Shown here in pieces: positions 1-5,794 of a DNA stretch of 5,796 bases (its first letter is position 1; each line of letters opens with the position of its first letter). Below the pieces are notes generated by a model. That model was not told the origin of the DNA, searched no databases, and worked only from the letters and a program-made list of their open reading frames with translations. The DNA is from CAZNNH01 sp964574335 (GTDB lineage: Bacteria; Acidobacteriota; Vicinamibacteria; Fen-336), in NCBI GenBank assembly GCA_964574335.1, contig CAZNNH010000274.1, positions 1 to 5,796 on the forward strand. The letters are read 5' to 3'. The translations under genes and the position numbers were made by a program.

Positions 1-7
1 GGCTGTA

Positions 8-21
8 ACAATGCGTATTGT
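8..21. repeat. Small inverted repeat at the left edge
   Basis: ACAAT (8-12) and ATTGT (17-21) form a perfect 5-bp inverted repeat around GCGT. It lies directly downstream of the binding-protein gene but is AT-rich and weak, with no T-run, so a terminator role is doubtful. Confidence 0.3.
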
Positions 22-23
22 GT

Positions 24-45
24 CCCCCTATTTCCCCCCTATTTC
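24..45. repeat. Perfect 11-bp tandem duplication over the binding-protein stop codon
   Basis: CCCCCTATTTC occurs twice without a gap (24-34 and 35-45). Read on the minus strand the first unit supplies the last Lys codon and the TAG stop, and the second unit lies just after the gene. The G5 runs and A+T-containing block contrast with the surrounding coding sequence. Confidence 0.75.
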
Positions 46-1559
46 CAGGAGATCTCGGCGGCTCTCAGGTTTCCGTCGATGCGGGGGCGCCAGCGGAGGC
101 GGGTTGCGACCGCGTAGCTGTCCTTGCGGGCGTAGAGGGGGACCAGCGGCATCTCCTCCTGGGCCAGGCGCATGATGGCCTGGTAGTGGGCGCGCCGCTC
201 CAGGCGGTCGAAGATCTGGTCGCCCTGGTCGATGAGCCGGTCCATCTCGGCGCTGGAGAAGCCGGGGTTGTAGGCGCCGTAGGTGCGGGTCGGGTCCTGG
301 GTGTAGATGCAGTCACGGAGGAAGCCCCAGGCGTCCCCCTCGTCGAACTGCCAGCCGGCCAGGAACACGGGGACCTGGCGCTCGATCCAGGCCTCGTCGA
401 GCATGGCCTTCCACGGCAGCGGGCGCAGCTCCAGCCGGACCCCCACCTGGCCCAGCATCGCCTGGAGCGCGGCCGCCGCCGGCTCGAGGTCGGCGTCGTC
501 GCGGAAGCAGAGGGTGGTGGCGAAGCCGTCCGGGTACCCGGCCTCGGCCAACAGGCGACGGGCGGAGTCCGGATCGTGGAGAAGCGGCGGCAGCTCGGGC
601 GCGTAGCCAAAGATGCCGTGGTGGACGAGCTGGGTCAGGGGGAGGGCCAACCCCGCCATCGGCGCGACCACCGCCCGGCGGTCGATGGCTCGCGAGACCG
701 CCTGTCTCACCCGGCGATCGACGAACGGGTTGGGCTGGCCCGCCACCCGGCCCTGCCCGCTGAACCACAGGTAGTAGGAGGAGAGGCCTTCGCTGGTCAC
801 CACACGGTAGCCGGGCACGGCGCGGATCTCGGGCAGCTCGGCCTCGGGGACCCACCGCAGGATGTCCACGGCACCGCTCCGCAGCGCCGACACCACCTCC
901 CCGGCGGGGACGGTGACGAAGCGGACCCGCCGGATCGGGGGCGATCCGTTCCAGTACTGGGGGAAGGCGACCGCCTCGATCCCGTCGTCCAGGCGACCCA
1001 GGAACTGGTAGGGGCCGGTCCCCACCGGCCGCTCGAAACCCCGCTGGCCGAGGGCGTGCGGGGTGATGAAGACCCAGCTCAGGCGGCTGAGGAGCAGGGG
1101 GTCGGGGCGCGAAGTCCGGATCCTCACCGCTTCGCCATCCACCGTCACCTCGGAGATGGCGGAGAGATAGCCCTTCACGCCGCTGCTCGGCTCGTGGAGG
1201 GCCCGCTCCAGGCTCTCCTTCACGTCCTGGGCGGTCAGCGGGGAGCCGTCGTGGAAGCGGACGCCGGGGCGGATCTTGAACAGCCAGGTGTGAGCGTCGA
1301 CCGTCAGCCAGGACTCGGCCAGCGCGGGCAGCATCCGGTTGTCGGCGTCGAGGGTCACCAGCCCTTCGTAGAAGTTGCCGAGGATCGACATCGTCGCCGT
1401 CTCGGGAAGCAGGGTGGGGTCGAAGGAGAGGGCCTCGGACTCGTGGGCGATCCGCAGCGGGACGTCCGGCGGCGGGGCCTGGCGACAGCCGGCGGCCCAG
1501 GCAAGAGCCGGGACGAGCCACGGCCAGACCCGCGGTCCGGAACGCCCCACCAGGCGCAT
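39..1559 (-). CDS. Family-5 (Dpp/Opp-type) extracytoplasmic solute-binding lipoprotein
   Basis: The 506-aa product looks like a complete SBP_bac_5 protein, which captures peptides or other small solutes outside the cytoplasmic membrane and hands them to an ABC importer. Residues 1-25 form a signal peptide with an Arg-containing n-region, a hydrophobic stretch and a lipobox-like AAG-Cys25, with Ala rather than the favoured Leu at -3. Family hallmarks are GVRFHDGSPLTAQDV (99-113), VGTGPYQF (179-186), FVDRRVRQAVSRAIDRR (279-295), DPDSARRLLAEAGYPDG (329-345) and a C-terminal YQAIMRLAQEEMPLVPLY segment (459-476). ATG 1559 is the first possible start because an in-frame TGA lies one codon upstream; its Shine-Dalgarno is poorly placed, so GTG at codon 4 is an alternative. 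The gene follows the second exporter permease by 86 bp on the same strand. No DppB/C/D/F-type genes are visible, although any lying to the left would be outside the window. Substrate unknown; family assignment is firm. Confidence 0.93.
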   Translation of the reverse strand: MRLVGRSGPRVWPWLVPALAWAAGCRQAPPPDVPLRIAHESEALSFDPTLLPETATMSILGNFYEGLVTLDADNRMLPALAESWLTVDAHTWLFKIRPGVRFHDGSPLTAQDVKESLERALHEPSSGVKGYLSAISEVTVDGEAVRIRTSRPDPLLLSRLSWVFITPHALGQRGFERPVGTGPYQFLGRLDDGIEAVAFPQYWNGSPPIRRVRFVTVPAGEVVSALRSGAVDILRWVPEAELPEIRAVPGYRVVTSEGLSSYYLWFSGQGRVAGQPNPFVDRRVRQAVSRAIDRRAVVAPMAGLALPLTQLVHHGIFGYAPELPPLLHDPDSARRLLAEAGYPDGFATTLCFRDDADLEPAAAALQAMLGQVGVRLELRPLPWKAMLDEAWIERQVPVFLAGWQFDEGDAWGFLRDCIYTQDPTRTYGAYNPGFSSAEMDRLIDQGDQIFDRLERRAHYQAIMRLAQEEMPLVPLYARKDSYAVATRLRWRPRIDGNLRAAEISWK

Positions 1560-1645
1560 GCCTCATGCTGCGCGCCTTCCGGGCCACCGGTCAAGGGCCC
1601 GTCACGGCAAGCACGGCAAGGCCGGCAGGTTCCGCGAGCCCCGGC
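1560..1645 (-). other. 86-bp gap between second permease and binding-protein gene
   Basis: The gap holds a 9-bp tandem duplication (CACGGCAAG on the plus strand at 1603-1611 and 1612-1620) and a weak 5-bp stem GGGCC/GGCCC (1581-1585, 1596-1600) with a 10-nt loop. No T-run follows, so no convincing terminator is present, and a minus-strand TTGACC has no good -10 partner. The binding-protein gene may simply be read through from the exporter operon. Confidence 0.4.
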
Positions 1646-2794
1646 TCAGGCGAAGCGGAAGGCGCGCACCGAGAGGACCCCGATCAGCAGCGACAGCGCC
1701 GCCAGACCCAGGACGTGGGGAACGGCCGCGGTGGCGGCGGCCCCGAAGCTGACGAGCTGGTGCATGGCGTCCATCGCCCACCCGGTGGGCAGGAACAGCG
1801 CCAGCCGCTGCATCCAGCCGGCCGTGATCTCGATCGGCCACCAGCAGCCGCCCAGCGCCGCCAGCGCCATGCTGGTGACGACGCCGATCCCGGCCGCCTG
1901 CCCCTCGCTCTGCGCCAGCGACCCCACGAGCAGGGCCAGCGAGGCGTTGAAGGAGGCCCAGGCCAGCATCACCAGGGCGACCATCGGGAAGGCGCCCCCC
2001 CAGTCCATCCGGAACAGCGCGGTGGCCACCAGCATCGCGAAGCCGACCTGGACCGTGGCCAGGGCCATCTTGCCCCCCCACTTGCCCAGCACCACCGCGC
2101 CGCGCGGCATCGGGCTCGAGGCCAGGCGCCGCAGCAGCCCCTGGCGCCGCTCGACCACCAGCGGGACGGCCCCGCCGGTGAGCAGGATGATCATCGTGAA
2201 CATCACCGTGGTGCCCGGGATCGCGTGCTCGAACCCTGACGGGACCCGCTGGCGATGGCCGGCGGGGCGCACCTCCAGCCTGAGGTTCCTCGGCGCCGCG
2301 TCGAGGGCTTCGAAGGCCTCGGCCCCGAGCGGCTGCTTCTGCTCCAGGGCCACCACCACGTCGGCCAGCACCGTGTAGACGGCCCGGGTCACGCGGAAGC
2401 GGTCGTACTCCCCGCTCATCCCATCGGAGGCCTGGGTGAAGACGACCTCGGCCGGGTCGCCCGCGGCCACCTTCCCGGTCAGGCCGGGGGGCAGCTCCAG
2501 CCGGCGCGGCTCCGCGGCTGCCTCCGCTCCCCGCACCACCACGAACCCCTGCTGCTCGAGGCGCAGCGCGACTCGCCCGGCCAGGAGATCGGCAGGCTCC
2601 GGGGCCAGCAGGCCGATGCGGGGCTTCTGGGGTCCGGTCGCCATCCGCCCCTGGCCGCCGGTGACGGTCCCGATGAAGTAGAAGAAGATGGCCGGCATGA
2701 CGAACACCCAGAGGACGTTCTCCCGGGCGCGCAGGGCGAACCCCGCGTCGGTGCGGGCGACGAAGAAAGCCGAGGACCAGAAGCCGTGCCGCAT
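1646..2794 (-). CDS. ABC-2 type transporter permease, second subunit
   Basis: The 382-aa inner-membrane protein has the ABC-2 exporter permease layout. There is one N-terminal membrane helix (about 27-45), a moderate extracytoplasmic domain (about 46-190), then about five helices (about 193-212, 238-262, 268-292, 299-318, 357-376). Family signatures are GFEHAIPGTTVMF (187-199) entering helix 2, the cytoplasmic ERRQGLLRRLASSP stretch (215-228) expected to contact the ATPase, and LGGCWWPIE (314-322). The ATG at 2794 lies 3 bp after the stop of the first permease, with only a weak GGA 6 nt upstream, so translation is probably coupled. It differs in sequence from the first permease and presumably forms a heterodimer with it. 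The substrate cannot be read from the sequence; lipophilic compounds, drugs or envelope components are typical for the family. Confidence 0.93.
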   Translation of the reverse strand: MRHGFWSSAFFVARTDAGFALRARENVLWVFVMPAIFFYFIGTVTGGQGRMATGPQKPRIGLLAPEPADLLAGRVALRLEQQGFVVVRGAEAAAEPRRLELPPGLTGKVAAGDPAEVVFTQASDGMSGEYDRFRVTRAVYTVLADVVVALEQKQPLGAEAFEALDAAPRNLRLEVRPAGHRQRVPSGFEHAIPGTTVMFTMIILLTGGAVPLVVERRQGLLRRLASSPMPRGAVVLGKWGGKMALATVQVGFAMLVATALFRMDWGGAFPMVALVMLAWASFNASLALLVGSLAQSEGQAAGIGVVTSMALAALGGCWWPIEITAGWMQRLALFLPTGWAMDAMHQLVSFGAAATAAVPHVLGLAALSLLIGVLSVRAFRFA

Positions 2795-2797
2795 CGT

Positions 2798-4054
2798 CTA
2801 TCCGATCGCGAAGCGCCCGCGCAGGCGACGCTGGGCGGCCCAGAACAGCCCCAGGCAGGCCAGACCGAGGGCGAGGGAGGTGGCGAGCAGGGTCAGCGGG
2901 ACAGCGCTGCCGGCCAGGATGGCCTTGAGCTGGAGAAGCGCCCAGCCGTTGGGGGTGAGCCGTCCGACGGCGACCATCCAGGGCGGCATCGCCTCGAAGG
3001 GGAAGAAGGCGCCGCCCAGCATCATCATCGGGAAGATCAGCATGCTGCCCAGCACGCTGGCCGTCCGGCGGCCGCTGGCAAAGAGGTAGGTGAGGTCGAG
3101 CACCAGCAGGAAGAAGAGGCCGCACAGGAGCGTGAAGGCCCAGCCCAGGGTCGCCGCCGGCCAGGCGATCCCGTAGACCAAAGCGGCCAGGCCCATGGCC
3201 ACCGCCAGGATGGCACCCAGGATCACCAGCCCCGCCATCAGCTTGCCCAACAGGAACGCCGAGACTCGCCGCGGTGCCACCAGCACCCGCCGCAGGGTAC
3301 CCGACTCCCGCTCCACCCACAGGTCCTCGGCCATCCCCTGGGCGATGAACAGGAGCGCCATGAAGACGAGACCAGGCAGGAACAGCAGGCCGAAGCTCTG
3401 GGGCGGGGCCTCCTCCTTTTCCTTCTCGAGGCGGGTTACGAGCTGGATCCGGGGCGGAAACACGGTCGCCTCCAGCGTCTGTGACAGCTCCTCGGCCTGG
3501 GCCGCGAACGCGGCGGTCGCCGCCGGGTCGTGCCGGCCCGACGCGGTGAGAGGCCGGTCGCCGAAGCTTCGGCGGTAGGGGTCGCCGACCAGCCGCTGGA
3601 GGTAGAAGGTCGCGTCCGCGACGACGTCGAGGAACCCCTCGACGAAGGCAGGAAGCAGCGTCTCTGACGGGTTGGTGATCAGCTCCAGGGTGGTGGGCTG
3701 GTCCTCGAGCAGGGCCTCGGAGAAGCCCTTCGGGACGATCAGCAGCGCCGTCCCGTCGCCCTTGGCGATGCGCGCCTCGCCCTCGCCCCGGCCGACTGTC
3801 TCGACCCGGACCGGGAACTCGGCATCGGCCGGCCCCCGGAAGCTCGAGGCCAGGAAGCGGCTCAGGAAGGTGTCGTCCTCGTCGACCAGCAGCACGTGGG
3901 CCTGGGGCCGCGGCCCCTGCCGCCCTCCCATCGCCAGCGTCATCAGGCCGCCCATCAGGACGGGGATGGCGAACCAGAGCAGAAGGGCCCCGGGATCGGT
4001 GGCGCGCCGCCTGAGGTCGCGCCGTGCGGTCAGCCAGACAAAGCCCACCGTCAC
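2798..4054 (-). CDS. ABC-2 type transporter permease, first subunit
   Basis: The 418-aa integral membrane protein is of the ABC2_membrane_3 / YbhS-YbhR type. It has a basic N-terminus (RRDLRRR, 11-17), helix 1 at about 22-42, and a large extracytoplasmic domain of about 175 residues (45-220) that ends in a charged EKEKEEAPP segment. Five further helices follow (about 221-241, 272-296, 303-325, 333-352, 385-407). The cytoplasmic stretch VERESGTLRRVLVAPRR (247-263) is the conserved ATPase-coupling region of ABC-2 permeases, and MMMLGGAFFPFEAMPPWM (343-360) is the usual helix 5 and loop motif. The start is GTG at 4054, overlapping the ATPase stop as GTGA, with AAGGAG 8 nt upstream, which supports this start and translational coupling. 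With the ATPase and the adjacent second permease it should form one exporter. Substrate unknown. Confidence 0.94.
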   Translation of the reverse strand: MTVGFVWLTARRDLRRRATDPGALLLWFAIPVLMGGLMTLAMGGRQGPRPQAHVLLVDEDDTFLSRFLASSFRGPADAEFPVRVETVGRGEGEARIAKGDGTALLIVPKGFSEALLEDQPTTLELITNPSETLLPAFVEGFLDVVADATFYLQRLVGDPYRRSFGDRPLTASGRHDPAATAAFAAQAEELSQTLEATVFPPRIQLVTRLEKEKEEAPPQSFGLLFLPGLVFMALLFIAQGMAEDLWVERESGTLRRVLVAPRRVSAFLLGKLMAGLVILGAILAVAMGLAALVYGIAWPAATLGWAFTLLCGLFFLLVLDLTYLFASGRRTASVLGSMLIFPMMMLGGAFFPFEAMPPWMVAVGRLTPNGWALLQLKAILAGSAVPLTLLATSLALGLACLGLFWAAQRRLRGRFAIG

Positions 4055-4980
4055 TCCCGCAGCTCCTTGCCGGTCAGCTTGATGAACAGGCTCTCCAGGC
4101 TGGGCTGGGTCATGGTGGTGGCGTGGACCTGGGCGCCGGCCGCGCTGAGGGCCGCGAACAGCTCGGGCAGCTTGCGCGAGGCCTCGGGGAGGGCGACGGT
4201 GACGAGGTCGGCCTCGGCGGTCACGATCTCGGCCCCGTCCACCGCCTGCAGCCCCTCCCGCACCCGGAGAGGATCGAAGCGCCCCGCCAGCCGGACCATG
4301 TCCCGCTCGCCCAGCAGGCCGCGCAGCTCCGAGAGCGTCCCCTGGGCCATCAGCTTGCCGTGGTCGACGATGGCCAGCCGGTCGCAGAGCCCCTCGGCCT
4401 CCTCCATGTAATGGGTGGTGTAGAGGACGCAGGCGCCACTGCGGGCCTGATCACGAACCAGCTCCAGGATCCGCACCCGGCTCTGGGCGTCGACGCCGAC
4501 GGTGGGCTCGTCGAGGAGCAGGACCTCGGGCTGGTGCAGGACGCCGCAGGCGAAGTTGAGGCGCCTCTTCATCCCCCCGCTGAACTTCTTGATCGCCTCC
4601 CGGGCGCGATCGGCCAACCCCACCTGCTCCAGGACCGCGTCGGTCCGCTCCTCAAGCCGGCCCCCCCGAAGGCCGTAGGCGCCGCCCCAGTAGCGGAGGT
4701 TCTCCCGAGCCGAGAGGTCCTCGTAGAGGGCCAGCTCCTGAGGGACCACGCCCATCCGGGCGCGGGCCTCGAGGCCGTCGTGGACCACGTCGTGACCGCA
4801 GACACGGATGCGGCCGCGGGTGGGCGTGAGCAGGCCGGAGATGCAGCCGATGGCGGTGGACTTGCCCGCCCCGTTGGGCCCCAGCAGGCCGAAGATGGCC
4901 CCCGGCACCGCCTCGAAGGAGAGCTCGGAGACCGCCACCAGCTCCCCGTATTCCTTGCGCAGCCCCTCGACCTGGATCAA
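4051..4980 (-). CDS. ABC-2 type exporter ATP-binding protein (TTG start)
   Basis: The 309-aa cytoplasmic ATPase would drive the two adjacent permeases. All nucleotide-binding motifs are intact: Walker A GPNGAGKST (34-42), Q-loop Gln81 in GVVPQE, signature FSGGMKRR (133-140), Walker B VLLLDEP (153-159) with Glu158 as catalytic base, D-loop VGVD (161-164) and switch His190 in TTHYMEEAE. The last 80 or so residues, ending QPSLESLFIKLTGKELRE, match the C-terminal extension (DUF4162-like) typical of ABC-2 exporter ATPases. The reading frame stays open to 5430, but those 150 extra codons are low-complexity Arg/Pro/Ala-rich, run antisense through the cytochrome gene and precede the natural N-terminus of the fold (IQVEGLRKEYG). 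TTG at 4980, with AGGGGG 5 nt upstream, is therefore chosen. It is the first gene of the operon. Closest general analogue is YbhF; no specific symbol is justified. Confidence 0.95.
   Translation of the reverse strand: MIQVEGLRKEYGELVAVSELSFEAVPGAIFGLLGPNGAGKSTAIGCISGLLTPTRGRIRVCGHDVVHDGLEARARMGVVPQELALYEDLSARENLRYWGGAYGLRGGRLEERTDAVLEQVGLADRAREAIKKFSGGMKRRLNFACGVLHQPEVLLLDEPTVGVDAQSRVRILELVRDQARSGACVLYTTHYMEEAEGLCDRLAIVDHGKLMAQGTLSELRGLLGERDMVRLAGRFDPLRVREGLQAVDGAEIVTAEADLVTVALPEASRKLPELFAALSAAGAQVHATTMTQPSLESLFIKLTGKELRE
4063..4068 (-). promoter_or_regulatory. Ribosome binding site of the first permease, inside the ATPase gene
   Basis: AAGGAG on the minus strand lies within the last codons of the ATPase gene, 8 nt before GTG 4054. 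Together with the 4-nt GTGA overlap it indicates translational coupling of ATPase and permease. Confidence 0.65.
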
Positions 4981-4985
4981 GCTCG

Positions 4986-4991
4986 CCCCCT
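4986..4991 (-). promoter_or_regulatory. Ribosome binding site fixing the TTG start of the ATPase gene
   Basis: On the minus strand AGGGGG lies 5 nt before TTG 4980. It is the best Shine-Dalgarno match near the beginning of the ATPase fold and is the main reason for choosing a TTG start over the ATG at 5430. Confidence 0.6.
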
Positions 4992-5070
4992 GCCTCGGTC
5001 GTCCCGCTCGGCCGGAATGTGCCGTCGATCTCGAATACGTGGCGGCGCTCGGTGAGGTTCCGAGCCGGTC

Positions 5071-5099
5071 TTGCCGAATCGGCCGCTTGGGGTTAGAAG
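5071..5099 (+). promoter_or_regulatory. Candidate sigma-70-type promoter of the cytochrome gene
   Basis: TTGCCG (5071-5076) and TAGAAG (5094-5099) are separated by 17 bp; each hexamer matches the housekeeping consensus at 4 of 6 positions. Transcription would begin near 5106, leaving a leader of about 40 nt before ATG 5146. This is a plausible but weak match in GC-rich sequence. Confidence 0.25.
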
Positions 5100-5131
5100 G
5101 GAGGGAGCGCGCGGCGGGATGCCGGCGCCAG

Positions 5132-5136
5132 AAGGG
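5132..5136 (+). promoter_or_regulatory. Ribosome binding site of the cytochrome gene
   Basis: AAGGG lies 9 nt before ATG 5146. It supports that start over the upstream in-frame TTG at 5071 and ATG at 5119, which would put unneeded charged residues before the lipoprotein signal. Confidence 0.55.
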
Positions 5137-5145
5137 CGGTGCCCG

Positions 5146-5580
5146 ATGACGAAAGCGCGACCGAGCGTCCTGTGTTTCCTGGCCCTGGCCCTGGCCGCGT
5201 GCACGGCCAACCCGCGCTCCTCGGCCGGCTTCAGCCTGCCGCAGGGCGACGCGGCGCGGGGCAAGGCCGCCTTCGTCGAGCTCAAGTGCACGGCCTGCCA
5301 CCGCGTCCAGGGCCTCGACGACCTGCCGGCGCCGGTGATCGAGCCGCCGGTCCCGGTGGTTCTGGGCGGCGAGGTCCCCCACGTGCGCACCGACGGCGAG
5401 CTGATCACGTCGATCATCAACCCGTCGCACAAGATCGCCCCCGGCTACCCCCTCGACGAGGTGAGGCGCGGCGAGGAGTCGCGGATGATCGACTACGCGG
5501 ACGTGATGACGGTCCGCCAGATGATCGACCTGGTGGCCTTCCTGCAGTCGCGCTACACGGTGATCCGGCCCGGAAAGTAG
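5146..5580 (+). CDS. Small c-type cytochrome lipoprotein (mono-haem)
   Basis: The 144-aa product is an electron-transfer protein probably anchored by lipid on the outer face of the cytoplasmic membrane or in the periplasm. Residues 1-19 are a classic lipoprotein signal: MTKAR n-region, hydrophobic core, lipobox LAA-Cys19. One covalent haem site, CTACH, is at 48-52 (Cys48, Cys51, proximal His52), preceded by GDAARGKAAFVELK as usual for class I cytochromes. The expected distal ligand is Met114 in SRMIDYADVMTVRQMIDLVAFLQSRY (112-137); relatives as I recall them more often have Met-Pro here. Met121 and Met126 are alternatives. The long segment between haem site and Met includes INPSHKIAPGYP (91-102). 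ATG 5146 is chosen from the signal peptide and the AAGGG 9 nt upstream. The gene diverges from the exporter operon and stands alone in this window; its redox partners are not visible. Confidence 0.92.
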   Translation: MTKARPSVLCFLALALAACTANPRSSAGFSLPQGDAARGKAAFVELKCTACHRVQGLDDLPAPVIEPPVPVVLGGEVPHVRTDGELITSIINPSHKIAPGYPLDEVRRGEESRMIDYADVMTVRQMIDLVAFLQSRYTVIRPGK

Positions 5581-5617
5581 CCGGGCGGCTGCTCGACGCA
5601 GCCGCCTCCGGGCGGCT
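5581..5617 (+). repeat. 10-bp direct repeat giving two mutually exclusive hairpins
   Basis: CCGGGCGGCT occurs at 5581-5590 and again at 5608-5617. The segment between them holds AGCCGCC (5600-5606), complementary to GGCGGCT in either copy, so it can form the 9-bp hairpin with the left copy or a 7-bp, 4-nt-loop hairpin with the right copy. Confidence 0.6.
5584..5606 (+). terminator. Stem-loop after the cytochrome gene, possible terminator
   Basis: A perfect 9-bp stem, GGCGGCTGC at 5584-5592 and GCAGCCGCC at 5598-5606, with a 5-nt loop, begins 4 nt after the stop codon. No T-run follows, so it is not a standard intrinsic terminator; it may stabilise the mRNA 3' end or work with Rho. Its right arm can instead pair with 5611-5617 (see findings). 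Confidence 0.5.
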
Positions 5618-5703
5618 ACAGGACGTGGCCCAGGGCCCGCCCCAGGCCTGTGGTTGGCTGGCGAGACCCGTCAATCCGCCCAATGCGGGGACCGCCCGGC
5701 CGT
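5618..5703. other. Non-coding stretch after the cytochrome gene
   Basis: No credible gene, promoter or RNA gene was found. Only short pairings are visible, such as ACAGG (5618-5622) with CCTGT (5647-5651). Open frames crossing this stretch are Arg/Pro/Ala-rich shadows. Confidence 0.4.
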
Positions 5704-5794
5704 CCCCCGCTCGATAGCGGTGCCCGAATTCACTTCGGGCGGCCGGGTTCGTGTCCGGGGGCTCGGGGGGCGGGAGCCCCCCGCTTGATAGCGG
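5704..5794. repeat. Two copies of a 17-bp hairpin-forming repeat, 74 bp apart
   Basis: CCCCCGCTCGATAGCGG at 5704-5720 recurs at 5778-5794 with one difference (C to T at the tenth base). Each copy forms a small CCGCT/AGCGG stem with a 4-nt loop (CGAT, then TGAT). Copy 1 is followed by a perfect 7-bp stem-loop GCCCGAA/TTCGGGC (5722-5728, 5734-5740). The second copy is almost at the window edge. The arrangement resembles a REP-like or tandem intergenic element; with only two copies visible its class cannot be set. Confidence 0.5.
5757..5782. repeat. G/C-only inverted repeat with two alternative pairings
   Basis: GGGGGCTC (5757-5764) pairs perfectly with GAGCCCCC (5774-5781), an 8-bp stem with a 9-nt loop. 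Alternatively GGGGGGC (5765-5771) pairs with GCCCCCC (5776-5782), a 7-bp stem closed by the GNRA-type loop GGGA. No T-run follows in either direction. It sits between the two 17-bp repeats and overlaps the second. Confidence 0.5.

Larger units (their letters stand above)
4981..5145. promoter_or_regulatory. Divergent intergenic region between exporter operon and cytochrome gene
   Basis: These 165 bp must hold the promoters of both the minus-strand exporter operon and the plus-strand cytochrome gene. Two inverted repeats are visible. One is a 6-bp arm pair GCTCGG/CCGAGC at 5047-5052 and 5060-5065 with a 7-nt spacer. The other is GCCGA-A-TCGGC at 5073-5083, which overlaps the candidate plus-strand promoter. 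Either could be an operator, but in GC-rich DNA arms this short also arise by chance. For the minus strand only a poor -10-like TATTCG near 5037 was seen, without a good -35. Confidence 0.5.

Noticed and set aside
1581..1600. Possible intrinsic terminator between second permease and binding protein
   Set aside because: Only a 5-bp stem with a 10-nt loop and no T-run on either strand.
18..2378. 786-codon plus-strand open frame antisense to the binding protein and second permease
   Set aside because: It covers two well-supported minus-strand genes and the gap between them; its product is low-complexity Gly/Pro/Arg/Ala-rich with no recognisable domain, as expected for a shadow in GC-rich DNA.
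1602..3320. 572-codon minus-strand open frame spanning both permease genes in another frame
   Set aside because: The product is Arg/Gly/Pro-rich without membrane segments or motifs, while the overlapping frames encode two clear permeases.
2255..3484. 409-codon plus-strand open frame rich in Gln, Gly and Glu
   Set aside because: It is antisense to the permeases and has the composition of a reverse-complement shadow; no domain or convincing ribosome binding site.
4024..5055. 343-codon plus-strand open frame opposite the ATPase
   Set aside because: Antisense to an ATPase with every catalytic motif intact; no recognisable fold of its own.
5139..5717. 192-codon plus-strand frame overlapping the cytochrome gene
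   Set aside because: A +1-type shadow of the cytochrome: no signal peptide or CXXCH, Arg/Pro/Gly-rich.
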